NCBI GenBank assembly: GCA_018436785.1
Contig: JAHDKR010000165.1
Coordinates: 1-45,519, forward strand
Direction of reading: 5' to 3'
Source: Synergistaceae bacterium
GTDB taxonomy: Bacteria > Synergistota > Synergistia > Synergistales > Aminobacteriaceae
Length of the DNA: 45,519 bases
Shown in pieces: positions 32,424 to 40,320 of this stretch. The position numbers and the translations under genes were made by a program. Below the pieces are notes generated by a model. That model was not told the origin of the DNA and did no database searches. It was given only the letters and a program-made list of their open reading frames with translations. Each line of letters opens with the position of its first letter. Positions within the stretch are counted from its first letter, which is position 1.

Positions 32424-32531
32424 CTCTTTTCCCCCAACTTCCCCGCCGAGAAGGCGTATCGTAGCGTCGGTACTATTGTAGCATCTCTTCACTTGAGAAG
32501 AGTATGCCGGGAAAACCGAAAAAAGGAAGAG

Positions 32532-32537
32532 TATAAT
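32532..32537 (+). promoter_or_regulatory. Candidate -10 element of the hydratase/D-aminoacylase pair
   Basis: TATAAT with no clear -35 at the usual distance; it sits 72 bases before the preferred GTG start. Confidence 0.4.
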
Positions 32538-32603
32538 ACACCACAGATTGAAAGGCTGCGCGCAGTCTGAAGATCCGACTTTTTTGTGAAAGAGGTGTTG
32601 AAT

Positions 32604-33461
32604 GTGTTTCGGAAAACAGTGGCACGGAGTTTTTGGGTAGCGGCGCTGATCGCGGTTGTGTGCGCGGGCGCGGCGGTTGCGATGGACGTGGAGCAGGCGG
32701 CGGACAAAGTCTATCTTGCCGCCGTGGAAGGGACTCCTTTCCCCGTCCTCTCCGCGGAGTACGCCGATATGACGGAGGCCGGCTCGTACGCCGTACAGAA
32801 GGCATATTCTTTGAAACGCCTGGAAGGGAAGCGTCCGGCGGGGTTCAAGGCCGGGCTCACCACCGAGGCGACGATGAAGCGTTTCGGGGCCTCCACCCCC
32901 TTCGCCGCGCCGCTCTTCCCCGAGGGTGCGATGGACGGGAGCGCGGAGAGCGTCGTCGTCGACCGCGCTTCTTTCGGCGTTCTGATGCTGGAAGCGGAGA
33001 TCGCCTTCATCCTGGGCGAGCCGGTCGACGCCTCGCTGAAGGACGAGGCTGAACTCAAGGCGAAGATTGAGTCGGTCGCGGCCGCCGTGGAACTTCCGGA
33101 CCTCTCCTTCACCGATATGAAGCTGCTGAAGGCTATGGATATCAACGCGTCCGCCATTTCGTCGAAGGCGTGGATCCTCGGGAAGCGGATCCCCCTCGCG
33201 GACGCGCCCGACCTGAACGAGCTGGTTCCCGTGATGACGCTTGACGGCGTGGAAGCAACCCGCGGAAAGGGTTCCGACGCGCTCGGCGACCAGTGGAAGG
33301 CGCTTCTTTGGCTGGTGAACAAGATGGTCGAGGAGGGGTGGACGATGGAGAAGGGCGACGTCCTGCTCACCGGGGCGCTCGGGAACATGATCCCCGGCAA
33401 GCCCGGCGAATACGTCTACTCGATCGAACCGCTGGGTACGGTGAAGTTCACGGTGAAATAG
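32604..33461 (+). CDS. Exported 2-keto-4-pentenoate hydratase-like protein
   Basis: Starting at GTG 32604 (eight bases after AGAGG) gives 285 residues with a convincing signal peptide: MFRKTVARSFWVAALIAVVC, cut near GAAVA. A further in-frame GTG at 32586 is less well placed. The mature part is a full hydratase/decarboxylase of the FAH fold: KAYSLKRLEGKRPAGFKAGLTT, LEAEIAFILGEPV with acidic metal ligands, VELPD, and the closing GDVLLTGALGNMIPGKPGEYVYSIEPLGTVKFTVK. Homologues are cytoplasmic enzymes of meta-cleavage pathways. An exported version suggests a different substrate or a binding role. The D-aminoacylase gene begins two bases after its stop. Confidence 0.85.
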   Translation: MFRKTVARSFWVAALIAVVCAGAAVAMDVEQAADKVYLAAVEGTPFPVLSAEYADMTEAGSYAVQKAYSLKRLEGKRPAGFKAGLTTEATMKRFGASTPFAAPLFPEGAMDGSAESVVVDRASFGVLMLEAEIAFILGEPVDASLKDEAELKAKIESVAAAVELPDLSFTDMKLLKAMDINASAISSKAWILGKRIPLADAPDLNELVPVMTLDGVEATRGKGSDALGDQWKALLWLVNKMVEEGWTMEKGDVLLTGALGNMIPGKPGEYVYSIEPLGTVKFTVK

Positions 33462-33463
33462 GC

Positions 33464-35080
33464 GTGGCACTCCGTATTGAAACGCGGGGGTTCGACCTGG
33501 TCCTGCGGAACGCGCGTATCGTCGACGGGTCGAACTCCCCTTGGTACCGGGGCGACGTGGGAGTCCGTGACGGCAGTGTTGTCTTTGTAGGAACTCTGCC
33601 CCCGGATACGGAGACCGCTACGGAGATCGACGCTGCGGAGCGTGTGCTCGCCCCGGGTTTTATCGATATGCACACGCACAACGACTTCCTTCTGTTGAAG
33701 GAACCGGCGTCTGTCCCCAAGCTGAAGCAGGGAGTCACCACCGTCATGGTGGGGCAGTGCGGCATCAGCGCCGCGCCCATAACGCCGGAGAAGGTGGCGC
33801 TGCTGGAATCCTACACCGGCTTTATCATGGCGGGAGCGTTGCCCCTGTGGAACTGGCGCTCCTTCGGAGAGTATCTCGACGTGCTCGGCGGAATGGAGCT
33901 CGGCGTCAACGTCGGCTCGTTTGTCGGCCACGGCACGATTCGGCTCAACGTCCTCGGTTTCGAGGACAGAACGCCGTCGAGCGGCGAGCTGGCTGCGATG
34001 CGGGGACATGCGCGCCGCGCGATGGAGGAGGGGGCCTTTGGAATGACCAGCGGCCTCGTCTACGCTCCGGGAGTCTATTCGGCTCCGGAGGAGGTCCGGG
34101 AGATTGCCAAAGGCCTTGTTGAACGGAGAGGGCTCTATCTCTCCCACATGCGCAGCGAGTCGGACGATGTTGTCGCTTCTGTTCGTGAAACCATCGCCGT
34201 TGCGGAAAACCTCGGGATTCCGGGGCAGGTGCTCCACCACAAGGCCTGCGGCAGGAGGAACCGGGGCAGGGTCCGTGAGACCATGAGACTGCTTGAGGAG
34301 GCCAGGGAGCGCGGCGTCGACATGACGGCGGATCAGTATCCGTATGCGGCGGGGAGCACCACGCTCCGGAGCATCCTTCCCCCCTGGATTCACGAGGGAG
34401 GGGTGGAGAAGCTGATCGAACGTCTCTCCGGCCTCGCGCTTCGCGAGCGTCTGAAACGGGAGATCCCGGAGGCCGAAGGGTGGGAGAACATGCTGCGCAA
34501 CAGCGGCGGTCCGGAGGGTGTGATGATGCTCTACTGCCCGAAAACGCCGGACTTCGAGGGAAAACGCCTGACGGAGATCGGTGCGATGACGGGGAAAGAT
34601 CCGCTCGACGCGGCATTCGATATCATTATTGAAAACAGGGGTTCCGACACGGCATGCTTCTTTCAGCTTGCGGAGGAAGACGTGCAGTTCGTCATGAAGC
34701 ACCCTCTCGTCATGGTGGCTTCCGACAGCATTCCTCCGGCGCCCGGAGCGAAGTGCCACCCACGTACGAACGGGACGTTCCCCCGCGTTCTCGGCAAATA
34801 CGTCCGGGAGGAAAAGACCCTTCGTCTCGAAGAGGCCGTTTGGAAGATGAGCGGCTTCCCGGCAGCACGGCTCGGGCTGTCAAAAAAAGGACTCATCAGA
34901 GAAGGAATGGACGCCGATCTCGTCCTCTTCGACCCGGAGACCGTCGTCGACGGAGCGACCTTCGAGGACCCCTTCGGCGAGCCGAAGGGCATCTCCCACG
35001 TCTTTGTGGCGGGGCGTCTCGCCGTGAAGAACGGCGAGTACACCGGCGCCGCGGCGGGGAAGGTGCTTCGGAAGGTGTAA
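33464..35080 (+). CDS. N-acyl-D-amino-acid deacylase / D-aminoacylase family amidohydrolase
   Basis: This 538-residue protein starts at GTG 33464, two bases after the hydratase stop and with only a weak site, so translation is probably coupled. The longer open frame upstream overlaps the hydratase. Amidohydrolase motifs are clear: GFIDMHTHND (H70, H72), MVGQCGISAAP (C99, matching the bridging Cys of D-aminoacylases), LYLSHMRSE, VLHHKACGRRN and MVASDSIPP (catalytic Asp), then HPRTNGTFPR. Such enzymes remove acyl groups from N-acyl-D-amino acids. No signal peptide is seen, so it acts in the cytoplasm. It fits the amino-acid-degrading lifestyle suggested by the neighbours. A strong terminator follows. 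Confidence 0.93.
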   Translation: MALRIETRGFDLVLRNARIVDGSNSPWYRGDVGVRDGSVVFVGTLPPDTETATEIDAAERVLAPGFIDMHTHNDFLLLKEPASVPKLKQGVTTVMVGQCGISAAPITPEKVALLESYTGFIMAGALPLWNWRSFGEYLDVLGGMELGVNVGSFVGHGTIRLNVLGFEDRTPSSGELAAMRGHARRAMEEGAFGMTSGLVYAPGVYSAPEEVREIAKGLVERRGLYLSHMRSESDDVVASVRETIAVAENLGIPGQVLHHKACGRRNRGRVRETMRLLEEARERGVDMTADQYPYAAGSTTLRSILPPWIHEGGVEKLIERLSGLALRERLKREIPEAEGWENMLRNSGGPEGVMMLYCPKTPDFEGKRLTEIGAMTGKDPLDAAFDIIIENRGSDTACFFQLAEEDVQFVMKHPLVMVASDSIPPAPGAKCHPRTNGTFPRVLGKYVREEKTLRLEEAVWKMSGFPAARLGLSKKGLIREGMDADLVLFDPETVVDGATFEDPFGEPKGISHVFVAGRLAVKNGEYTGAAAGKVLRKV

Positions 35081-35092
35081 GCGTAGGATGCA

Positions 35093-35133
35093 ACAAAGAG
35101 CGGGGTTCCCTCGGATGGGACCCCGCTCTTTGT
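35093..35133. terminator. Bidirectional terminator between D-aminoacylase and acetyltransferase
   Basis: ACAAAGAGCGGGGTTCC (35093-35109) pairs with GGGACCCCGCTCTTTGT (35117-35133) with one G-U, giving a 17-base stem shared by two converging genes. Confidence 0.85.
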
Positions 35134-35154
35134 CGTATCGAGTGAGCGTTTTCT

Positions 35155-35685
35155 TCACTGTTTAGGATACACGTTCTCCGGTGCACACATTTCGGCGACC
35201 GTTTCCAGAGCCTCCCCGCTCAGGCGGAAGTGCTCCCACTCGTCCATCGCCACTGCTCCGATGGAGCGGTAGAATGTGATCGCCGGTTCGTTCCAGTCGA
35301 GCACCGACCACTCGAAACGGCCGCACCCGCGTTTCTTTGCGGTGTTCGCGATGTGGGAGAGCATCGCCTTCCCGATCCCCTTCCCGCGCATCTCCGGCTT
35401 CACATAGAGGTCCTCCAGGTAGATTCCCGGACGTCCAAGGAAGGTTGAGAAGTTGTGGAAGAAGAGCGCGAAGGCGACGGGAGCGCCCTCCCACTCGGCT
35501 ATGAGAACTTCTGCGACGCGGCGTTCGCCGAACAGGTGCTCTTTCAGTCCGTCCTCTGTGGCGACGACGTCGTCGAGCATTTTTTCATAAACGGCAAGTT
35601 CCCGGATGAACGAGAGGATGAGCGGAACATCCTGTTCCACGGCATCCCGGATGATCAAGCCGGGCAGAGCGGTTGTGTAGTGCAT
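35155..35685 (-). CDS. GNAT-family N-acetyltransferase, SSAT-like
   Basis: This 176-residue protein starts at ATG 35685 with AAAGGTGG six bases upstream; the longer frame has no site. The GNAT core is clear: LIIRDAVEQDVPLILSFIRELAVYEK at the start, then RPGIYLEDLYVKPEMRGKGIGKAML, which holds the acetyl-CoA loop (Q/R-x-x-G-x-G/A: MRGKGIG). It closes with GRFEWSVLDWNEPAITFYRSIGA and MDEWEHFRLSG. The LEDLYV and FEWSVLDWN wording is typical of the diamine/thialysine (SSAT-like) subgroup that acetylates polyamines or related amines. Substrate not proven. Cytoplasmic, single gene. Confidence 0.9.
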   Translation of the reverse strand: MHYTTALPGLIIRDAVEQDVPLILSFIRELAVYEKMLDDVVATEDGLKEHLFGERRVAEVLIAEWEGAPVAFALFFHNFSTFLGRPGIYLEDLYVKPEMRGKGIGKAMLSHIANTAKKRGCGRFEWSVLDWNEPAITFYRSIGAVAMDEWEHFRLSGEALETVAEMCAPENVYPKQ

Positions 35686-35812
35686 TCGGTACCACCTTTC
35701 ACGGCGATGAACGGCTTTAAGGCCGAGGTTCGCCATCGGAATTTGCGGCAATTATATCAAAAGAGCGTGTGATTTTTGCCCCTGTTTCAGTGGTATGAAC
35801 GGCTCTTCGCGC

Positions 35813-35841
35813 TTTACATCCGGGAAAGGGACAAATACAAT
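35813..35841 (+). promoter_or_regulatory. Promoter of the ahb heme operon
   Basis: TTTACA (35813-35818) and TACAAT (35836-35841) are spaced by 17 bases. The start point is near 35848, about 118 bases before ATG 35966. Confidence 0.65.
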
Positions 35842-35874
35842 GCTTGTGGCGTCGTGATGGAACATGTTTGTCCC
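35828..35874 (+). promoter_or_regulatory. Inverted repeat around the ahb transcription start
   Basis: GGGACAAA (35828-35835) and TTTGTCCC (35867-35874) are exact complements, 31 bases apart. One arm lies between -35 and -10 and the other just past the predicted start point. This is the layout of a two-site operator or a leader hairpin. Confidence 0.45.
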
Positions 35875-35965
35875 GATGATCGAATGGCTGCTCATCGGGT
35901 AATTTATCCGTACAGCGCCGTTGGCTGATACAGCTCGCCGAATACTTTCCTCAAGGAGGGTTTCG

Positions 35966-37144
35966 ATGATAAGTGTGACAAAATTGCTGCTCGGACGCGA
36001 GTATTCCGGCGATCGACTGCGGTACCGCCGCGGAACGAACAGCGCGGGCGCTGCCGACGGTTTGGGACCAGTTGTCGTCTGGAACTGCACCCGCGCGTGT
36101 AATCTTCTCTGTCGCCACTGCTACGCCTCGGCGACGCCGTATGCCTGCGACGCCGAGCTTTCGACGGGCGAGGCGAAGGATTTTCTGGATACCCTCGCCG
36201 CCTTCAACGTCCCCGCCTTGCTGCTCTCGGGCGGAGAGCCCCTGTTGCGGAGGGACCTCTTCGAGCTTTTGGAGTACGCGCGCACGCTGGGGTTGCGCAC
36301 CGCGCTCTCGACCAACGGGACGCTCATCGACGAACGGACTGCGGCGCGCATAATGGAACTCGGCGTGAGCTATGCCGGTATCAGTCTCGACGGATCGCGC
36401 TCCGTAAACGACGCTTTCCGCGGGGTCGACGGAGCATACGACAGGACGATCTCCGGATTCAGGAACTGCCGGAAGGCGGGGCAGAAGGCCGGATTGCGTC
36501 TCTCCATGACCCGGAGTACGCTGAAGGAGCTGCCCGAGATCTTTCGTCTCGTCGAAGACGAAGGAATAGCCCGAGTCTGCCTGTATCACCTCGTCCCTTC
36601 GGGGCGGGGCGCCGAACTGACCGATGAGGAGCCTTCGCCGGAGGAGAAGCGAGCCGCTCTGGATTTCCTCGCCGAAAAGACGCTCGACTTCGCCGCTCGG
36701 GGCGTGGAGACCGAAATTCTCACCGTGGACAACCACTGCGACGGAATCTATCTCTACCTTCGGGAGAAAGAGCGGGGAGGGAGCCGCGCCGCGGAGATGC
36801 TGGAACTGCTTACAGCAAGCGGAGGCAACCGCTCCGGCGTCGCGATCGGCGCGGTCGACTGGGAGGGGGATGTCCACATAGACCAGTTCACGCAGGAGAT
36901 CATCCTCGGCAATGTTCGCGAGAGGGACTTCCCCGAGCTCTGGCGGGGAGAGACGGATTCATTTCTGCATCGTCTGCGCGACCGGAAGCGGCATCTCCGC
37001 GGCCGGTGCCGCACCTGCGGGTGGCTGGAACAGTGCAACGGGAATCTCCGGGCCAGGGCGCTCGCCGCCGGGGATTTTTGGGGTCCCGATCCGTCCTGTT
37101 ACCTCACTGGCGACGAGATCGCGTCCGGAGGGGCGACGTGCTGA
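35966..37144 (+). CDS. ahbC: Radical SAM AhbC/NirJ1, didecarboxysiroheme deacetylase-type
   Basis: This 392-residue protein starts at ATG 35966 behind AAGGAGGG. The N-terminus MISVTKLLLGREYSGDRLRY then GPVVVWNCTRACNLLCRHCYA is diagnostic for NirJ1/AhbC. The radical SAM cysteines are C45, C49 and C52; GGEPLL and STNGT motifs follow. A second cysteine set near the end (GRCRTCGWLEQCNG, then PSCYL) binds an auxiliary cluster. AhbC removes the two acetate side chains of 12,18-didecarboxysiroheme, giving Fe-coproporphyrin III, in the siroheme-dependent heme pathway. It overlaps ahbD by seven bases, and ahbA and ahbB follow, which confirms the pathway. The d1-heme enzyme NirJ is a relative, but no nirS or d1 genes are seen. 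Confidence 0.93.
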   Translation: MISVTKLLLGREYSGDRLRYRRGTNSAGAADGLGPVVVWNCTRACNLLCRHCYASATPYACDAELSTGEAKDFLDTLAAFNVPALLLSGGEPLLRRDLFELLEYARTLGLRTALSTNGTLIDERTAARIMELGVSYAGISLDGSRSVNDAFRGVDGAYDRTISGFRNCRKAGQKAGLRLSMTRSTLKELPEIFRLVEDEGIARVCLYHLVPSGRGAELTDEEPSPEEKRAALDFLAEKTLDFAARGVETEILTVDNHCDGIYLYLREKERGGSRAAEMLELLTASGGNRSGVAIGAVDWEGDVHIDQFTQEIILGNVRERDFPELWRGETDSFLHRLRDRKRHLRGRCRTCGWLEQCNGNLRARALAAGDFWGPDPSCYLTGDEIASGGATC

Positions 37145-38151
37145 TCTCCTGGAACACGACGCGCCGCTGCAACCTCTTCTGCAGGCACTGCTACAGAGAG
37201 TCCGGCCCGGGAGAGGATATCCAGGGAGAGTTGTCCACCGCGGAGGGAATCGAACTGATCGCCTCTATCGCGGAGGCGGGGTTCCGTCTCCTAATCTTCA
37301 GCGGGGGTGAACCGCTGCTTCGGGAGGATATTCTCGAACTGATCGCCGCAGCCCGCGACCGCGGCCTCGTCCCGGCGATGGGGACGAACGGGACGCTGCT
37401 GACGGAATCGGTCGCGCGCGAGCTTGCCGCGGCCGGTCTCAGGGGGATCGCGATCAGTGTGGATAGCCTGGACAGGGAGTACCACGACGCGTTCAGGGGC
37501 TCTCACGGGGCTTATGACCTGACGCAGGCAGGAATTCGAAACGCCCTTGCCGCAGGGCTGAGGGTGCAGATCAACTTGACTCTCACGGAAAAGAACCTGG
37601 AAGAATTCGACAAGATGGTTGCTTATTACGAATCGACGGGCGTGCACGCCATTCACCCGTTCTTCCTTGTTCCCACAGGCCGCGCGCGTTCCATGCCGGA
37701 GGAGGAACTGAAATCCGGCGCGTATTTCGGGATGATACGGAAGATCCTGGAACGACAGGCGACGACGACGCTTGAACTGAAGCCCACCTGCGCGCCGCAG
37801 TTCATGCCGATGGCGAAGGAGATGGGAATCGCGCAGCGTTTTACGCGCGGCTGTCTCGCCGGAGTCTCCTACTGTTGTATTCTGCCGAAAGGCGAGGTCC
37901 ACGTCTGCCCATACCTGCCGGTGGAGGCAGGAAACGTCAGAAGAACGGCCTTCGCCGATATTTGGCGCGAGAGCGAGGTCTTTGCGGAGTTGCGCGACTT
38001 CTCGCGCTACGAGGGGCGCTGCGGCGCATGCGAGTATGTTGCGATCTGCGGCGGGTGCAGAGCGCGCGCGTTCTCCTACACTGGAAACTATATGGCGGAG
38101 GAGCCCTGGTGCTTCAGGAGCGGAACATGGACAACGCCGACCGGAAGCTGA
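37138..38151 (+). CDS. ahbD: Radical SAM AhbD/NirJ2, heme synthase-type decarboxylase
   Basis: The protein has 337 residues and starts at GTG 37138 behind GGAGGGG (overlapping the end of ahbC). The start MLISWNTTRRCNLFCRHCYR gives cysteines C11, C15 and C18; GGEPLL and GTNGT follow. A SPASM-type C-terminus has GCLAGVSYCCILPKGEVHVCPYLP and RCGACEYVAICGGCRARAF, then PWC, for one or two auxiliary clusters. AhbD oxidatively decarboxylates two propionates of Fe-coproporphyrin III to vinyls, making heme b without oxygen. It overlaps ahbA by 25 bases. The family and the operon order agree, so the call is firm apart from possible NirJ2 naming. Confidence 0.92.
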   Translation: MLISWNTTRRCNLFCRHCYRESGPGEDIQGELSTAEGIELIASIAEAGFRLLIFSGGEPLLREDILELIAAARDRGLVPAMGTNGTLLTESVARELAAAGLRGIAISVDSLDREYHDAFRGSHGAYDLTQAGIRNALAAGLRVQINLTLTEKNLEEFDKMVAYYESTGVHAIHPFFLVPTGRARSMPEEELKSGAYFGMIRKILERQATTTLELKPTCAPQFMPMAKEMGIAQRFTRGCLAGVSYCCILPKGEVHVCPYLPVEAGNVRRTAFADIWRESEVFAELRDFSRYEGRCGACEYVAICGGCRARAFSYTGNYMAEEPWCFRSGTWTTPTGS

Positions 38152-38582
38152 TCAATCTGCTGCAGGAGGGGCTTCCTCTGGAGAGGGACCCCTACGGTGT
38201 TTTTGCCGCGAAGCTCGGCGTTTCGAGAGAGGAGATCGTCGAACGAACCGGTGCGCTGATGCGTGAAGGCATTATCCGTCGCCTGGGGGGCGTCTTTGAC
38301 TCCGGCGCAATGGGGTACTCCAGCATGCTCGTCGGCGCCCACGTCCCGGAGGATATCTTCGGAGATGCCGCGCGCTTCGTGAACGCGCACCCCGGCGTGA
38401 CGCACAACTACCGCAGGAGCGGCTTCCTCAACATGTGGTTTACGCTCTCAACCGTATGCGACGAAGAGCGGGACGCATTTCTGGAGGAGTTGCGGCGGCG
38501 TTTCGCTCTGTCGCAAGTCTTTCCCTTTCCCAGGCTGAGAAGCTTCAAACTGCGCGTCTTCTTCGACATGGAGGGAGCGTGA
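38127..38582 (+). CDS. ahbA: Siroheme decarboxylase subunit AhbA, Lrp/AsnC-like
   Basis: This 151-residue protein starts at ATG 38127, six bases after AGGAG and inside the end of ahbD. The N-terminal winged helix (DRKLINLLQEGLPLERDPYGVFAAKLGVSREE) and the C-terminal ferredoxin-like fold are of the AsnC/Lrp type. The family hallmarks IIRRLGGVFDSGAMGYSSMLV and HPGVTHNYRRSGFLNMWFTL are those of the NirD/AhbA subunit, whose histidine and arginine bind siroheme. With AhbB it removes the two acetate carboxylates at C12 and C18. It therefore is an enzyme, not a regulator, although in some relatives heme feedback control was proposed. Overlaps ahbB closely. Confidence 0.92.
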   Translation: MDNADRKLINLLQEGLPLERDPYGVFAAKLGVSREEIVERTGALMREGIIRRLGGVFDSGAMGYSSMLVGAHVPEDIFGDAARFVNAHPGVTHNYRRSGFLNMWFTLSTVCDEERDAFLEELRRRFALSQVFPFPRLRSFKLRVFFDMEGA

Positions 38583-38587
38583 GGGCT

Positions 38588-39049
38588 ATGGACGAGCTTG
38601 ACCTGCGGCTGATCGCGGAGCTTCAGGAGAACCTCCCGCTGACCGTCGCCCCCTACCGGACGCTGGCCGAGCGTCTCGGCGTCTCCGAGGAGACGGTGAT
38701 AGCACGGTTGCAAGCGCTCCACGCGTCGGGGAAGCTGAAGCGGATCGGCGCGGTGCTGCGGCATCAGAACTCGGGGTACGCGGCGAACGCGATGGTCGTC
38801 TTCAAGGCTCCCCCGGACGAAATGGAACGGCTGGGCAAGCTGCTGGCGGAGAGCCCGCTCGTGAGCCACTGCTACGAACGCGCCCCGTGCGCGGAGTGGC
38901 CGTACACGCTCTACGCGATGATGCACGGCAGGAATATGGAGACGATTGAGGAGTTCGTGAGCATCTTCGCTCTGGAGCACGGGGTGGAGCGATTTGATAT
39001 TCTCCGCAGCGAGGAGGAGCTCAAGAAGAGCAGCCTGTCGTTTTTCTAA
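38588..39049 (+). CDS. ahbB: Siroheme decarboxylase subunit AhbB, Lrp/AsnC-like
   Basis: The protein has 153 residues from ATG 38588; GTG 38579, which overlaps the ahbA stop, would add three residues. A GGAGGGA site lies upstream. The winged helix (LDLRLIAELQENLPLTVAPYRTLAERLGVSEETV) is followed by the NirL/AhbB signature KRIGAVLRHQNSGYAANAMVVFKAP and SHCYERAPCAEWPYTLYAMMHGR. It forms the heterodimer with AhbA that turns siroheme into 12,18-didecarboxysiroheme. It is last in the ahbC-ahbD-ahbA-ahbB unit. Homologues of the early steps (siroheme synthesis) are not in the window. Confidence 0.92.
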   Translation: MDELDLRLIAELQENLPLTVAPYRTLAERLGVSEETVIARLQALHASGKLKRIGAVLRHQNSGYAANAMVVFKAPPDEMERLGKLLAESPLVSHCYERAPCAEWPYTLYAMMHGRNMETIEEFVSIFALEHGVERFDILRSEEELKKSSLSFF

Positions 39050-39189
39050 AAGGACCCTTTACCGGTTCCGGGATGTACTTGGCACGACACCCCTTATTCT
39101 ATTTTCGCCTGCATTCGCTTACGATTCGGTCCAGTATCTCCTGCATGACAGCCTCCTGTCGTCGACAATGAGTATGTTCTCCGGCGCGT

Positions 39190-39828
39190 TTACCGGAGAT
39201 ACGGAGCCATCGCTTTCGCGATGCGCTCGGCCATGACGCGGTACCCCGCGGCGTTGGGATGAATGCCGTCCGCTATTAACTCCGGTTTCCCGAGAATACC
39301 CTTCAGGACGTCGGGGATGAGCACGGAACCCGTATTCTTCGCCGCCTCGAAGTAGCGCTTGCCGACCGGCGCGAGTAGCGGCAGTCCCTCCAGACCGGCG
39401 ACGAAGACAAGCGATCCTTCCTGCTGGATCCTCCGGATCATCGTCTCAAGGAGGGCGAAGCTCTCGTCGAGGTTCATCCGGCGCAGCATGTCGTTTCCGC
39501 CGAGCAGCACGACGACTATCGACGGTGAAAGTTCCAGCACTTTTTCCAGGCGTTCAGAAGCTCTTGCGACGGTGTCCCCGTCGACGCCCATGTTCTCCAC
39601 CGGGCGTCCCAGCAGCGAGGAGAGCGCGGAGGGGTAGGAGTTTTCCGCTCCTCCCGCCCCTCTGCCCGCCGTCAGGCTGTCGCCGAAGGCGACTACGGGG
39701 CCGAATGCCGCCGGAGGGGAGTTCCTCATCCTCCACGAGTTGACCCGCGAGGGACCGAAGAACCAGTAAGACGCAGCTCCGGCAAGCAGGAGCAGAAGAA
39801 AAAACAGAAGACGTCTCTGAATCGGCAT
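39190..39828 (-). CDS. Membrane-anchored SGNH/GDSL esterase
   Basis: This 212-residue protein starts with MPIQRRLLFFLLLLLAGAAS, an uncleaved anchor or signal peptide, so the enzyme faces the periplasm. The SGNH blocks are complete: the nucleophile in VVAFGDSLTAGRGAGGAENSYP, the glycine before MGVDGDTV, VVVLLGGNDMLRR with the block III Asn, and DGIHPNAAGYRVMAERIAKA with the catalytic Asp and His. It is similar to TesA-like arylesterase/lysophospholipase proteins and cleaves acyl esters. A weak GAGAG site precedes ATG 39828. Single gene. Confidence 0.92.
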   Translation of the reverse strand: MPIQRRLLFFLLLLLAGAASYWFFGPSRVNSWRMRNSPPAAFGPVVAFGDSLTAGRGAGGAENSYPSALSSLLGRPVENMGVDGDTVARASERLEKVLELSPSIVVVLLGGNDMLRRMNLDESFALLETMIRRIQQEGSLVFVAGLEGLPLLAPVGKRYFEAAKNTGSVLIPDVLKGILGKPELIADGIHPNAAGYRVMAERIAKAMAPYLR

Positions 39829-39936
39829 TGTGCTCTCTCACCTCCGAATTGGATGCGAAAAATTGTTTTCCTAATGATCCGGTGCGTTTCGGGAAAGTCG
39901 CTGCGTCTCAAAAGCACACCGTGCGCCCTCGAATAT

Positions 39937-40179
39937 TCACTTTTTACCGCAGCCGGTTGCTCCGCGGCGAGACTCCCCGAAAGCCAGGGAAAAACGCCCC
40001 ATGACGCCGTAGAGGTCGAAGCTGTTCTCCTCGTTGAGGAATCCGTCGCCTTCATTCTCCTTGACCAGGTACTCCACGTCAATACATCGTTGCCTCAAGG
40101 CTTCCGCAATCGTATCCGATCCGGCCTTTTTCACGCGGGGGGATGTTGGCTCCCAGGTAACGACGAGCAGCGCCCAAGA
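39937..40179 (-). pseudogene. Possible remnant of an unidentified gene
   Basis: On the minus strand the frame ending at 39937 is open for over 240 bases, and its last 65 codons look coding: mostly G or C at third positions and a normal amino acid mix (VEYLVKENEGDGFLNEENSF, then DLYGVMGRFSLAFGES). The first plausible start is GTG 40134, but it has no good ribosome binding site, and the region further upstream is not protein-like. It could be the C-terminal remnant of a lost gene, a very small gene, or chance. I do not recognise the family. Confidence 0.3.
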
Positions 40180-40277
40180 GTAACGACCGGCTCCGCAAGG
40201 TTCGCCAGTTTGCTGAACCTTTGCGTTTTCCGGTCGAAGAAGCGGCAGTGCACACGGTCTGTTATGCAGCGAAATGC

Positions 40278-40305
40278 GTGCCGGAGGAAAAGCTCCCTCC
40301 GGCAC
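40278..40305 (-). terminator. Hairpin downstream of the M20 amidohydrolase
   Basis: GTGCCGGAGG (40278-40287) and CCTCCGGCAC (40296-40305) form a ten-base stem 16 bases after the stop of the M20 gene on the minus strand. No U-run follows. Confidence 0.55.
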
Positions 40306-40320
40306 ATGGTGTCAACAGAC

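Larger units (their letters stand above)
39829..40320. other. Intergenic region with hairpins and a possible gene remnant
   Basis: This 492-base gap holds the remnant described separately. It also has AAGGTTC/GAACCTT arms separated by 11 bases (about 40197-40221) and the hairpin after the M20 gene. No intact gene with a ribosome binding site is seen. Confidence 0.4.

Noticed and set aside
32424..33470. Long minus-strand frame before the receiver protein
   Set aside because: It lies opposite the hydratase gene, has no domain pattern, and the receiver domain starts right at TTG 32423.
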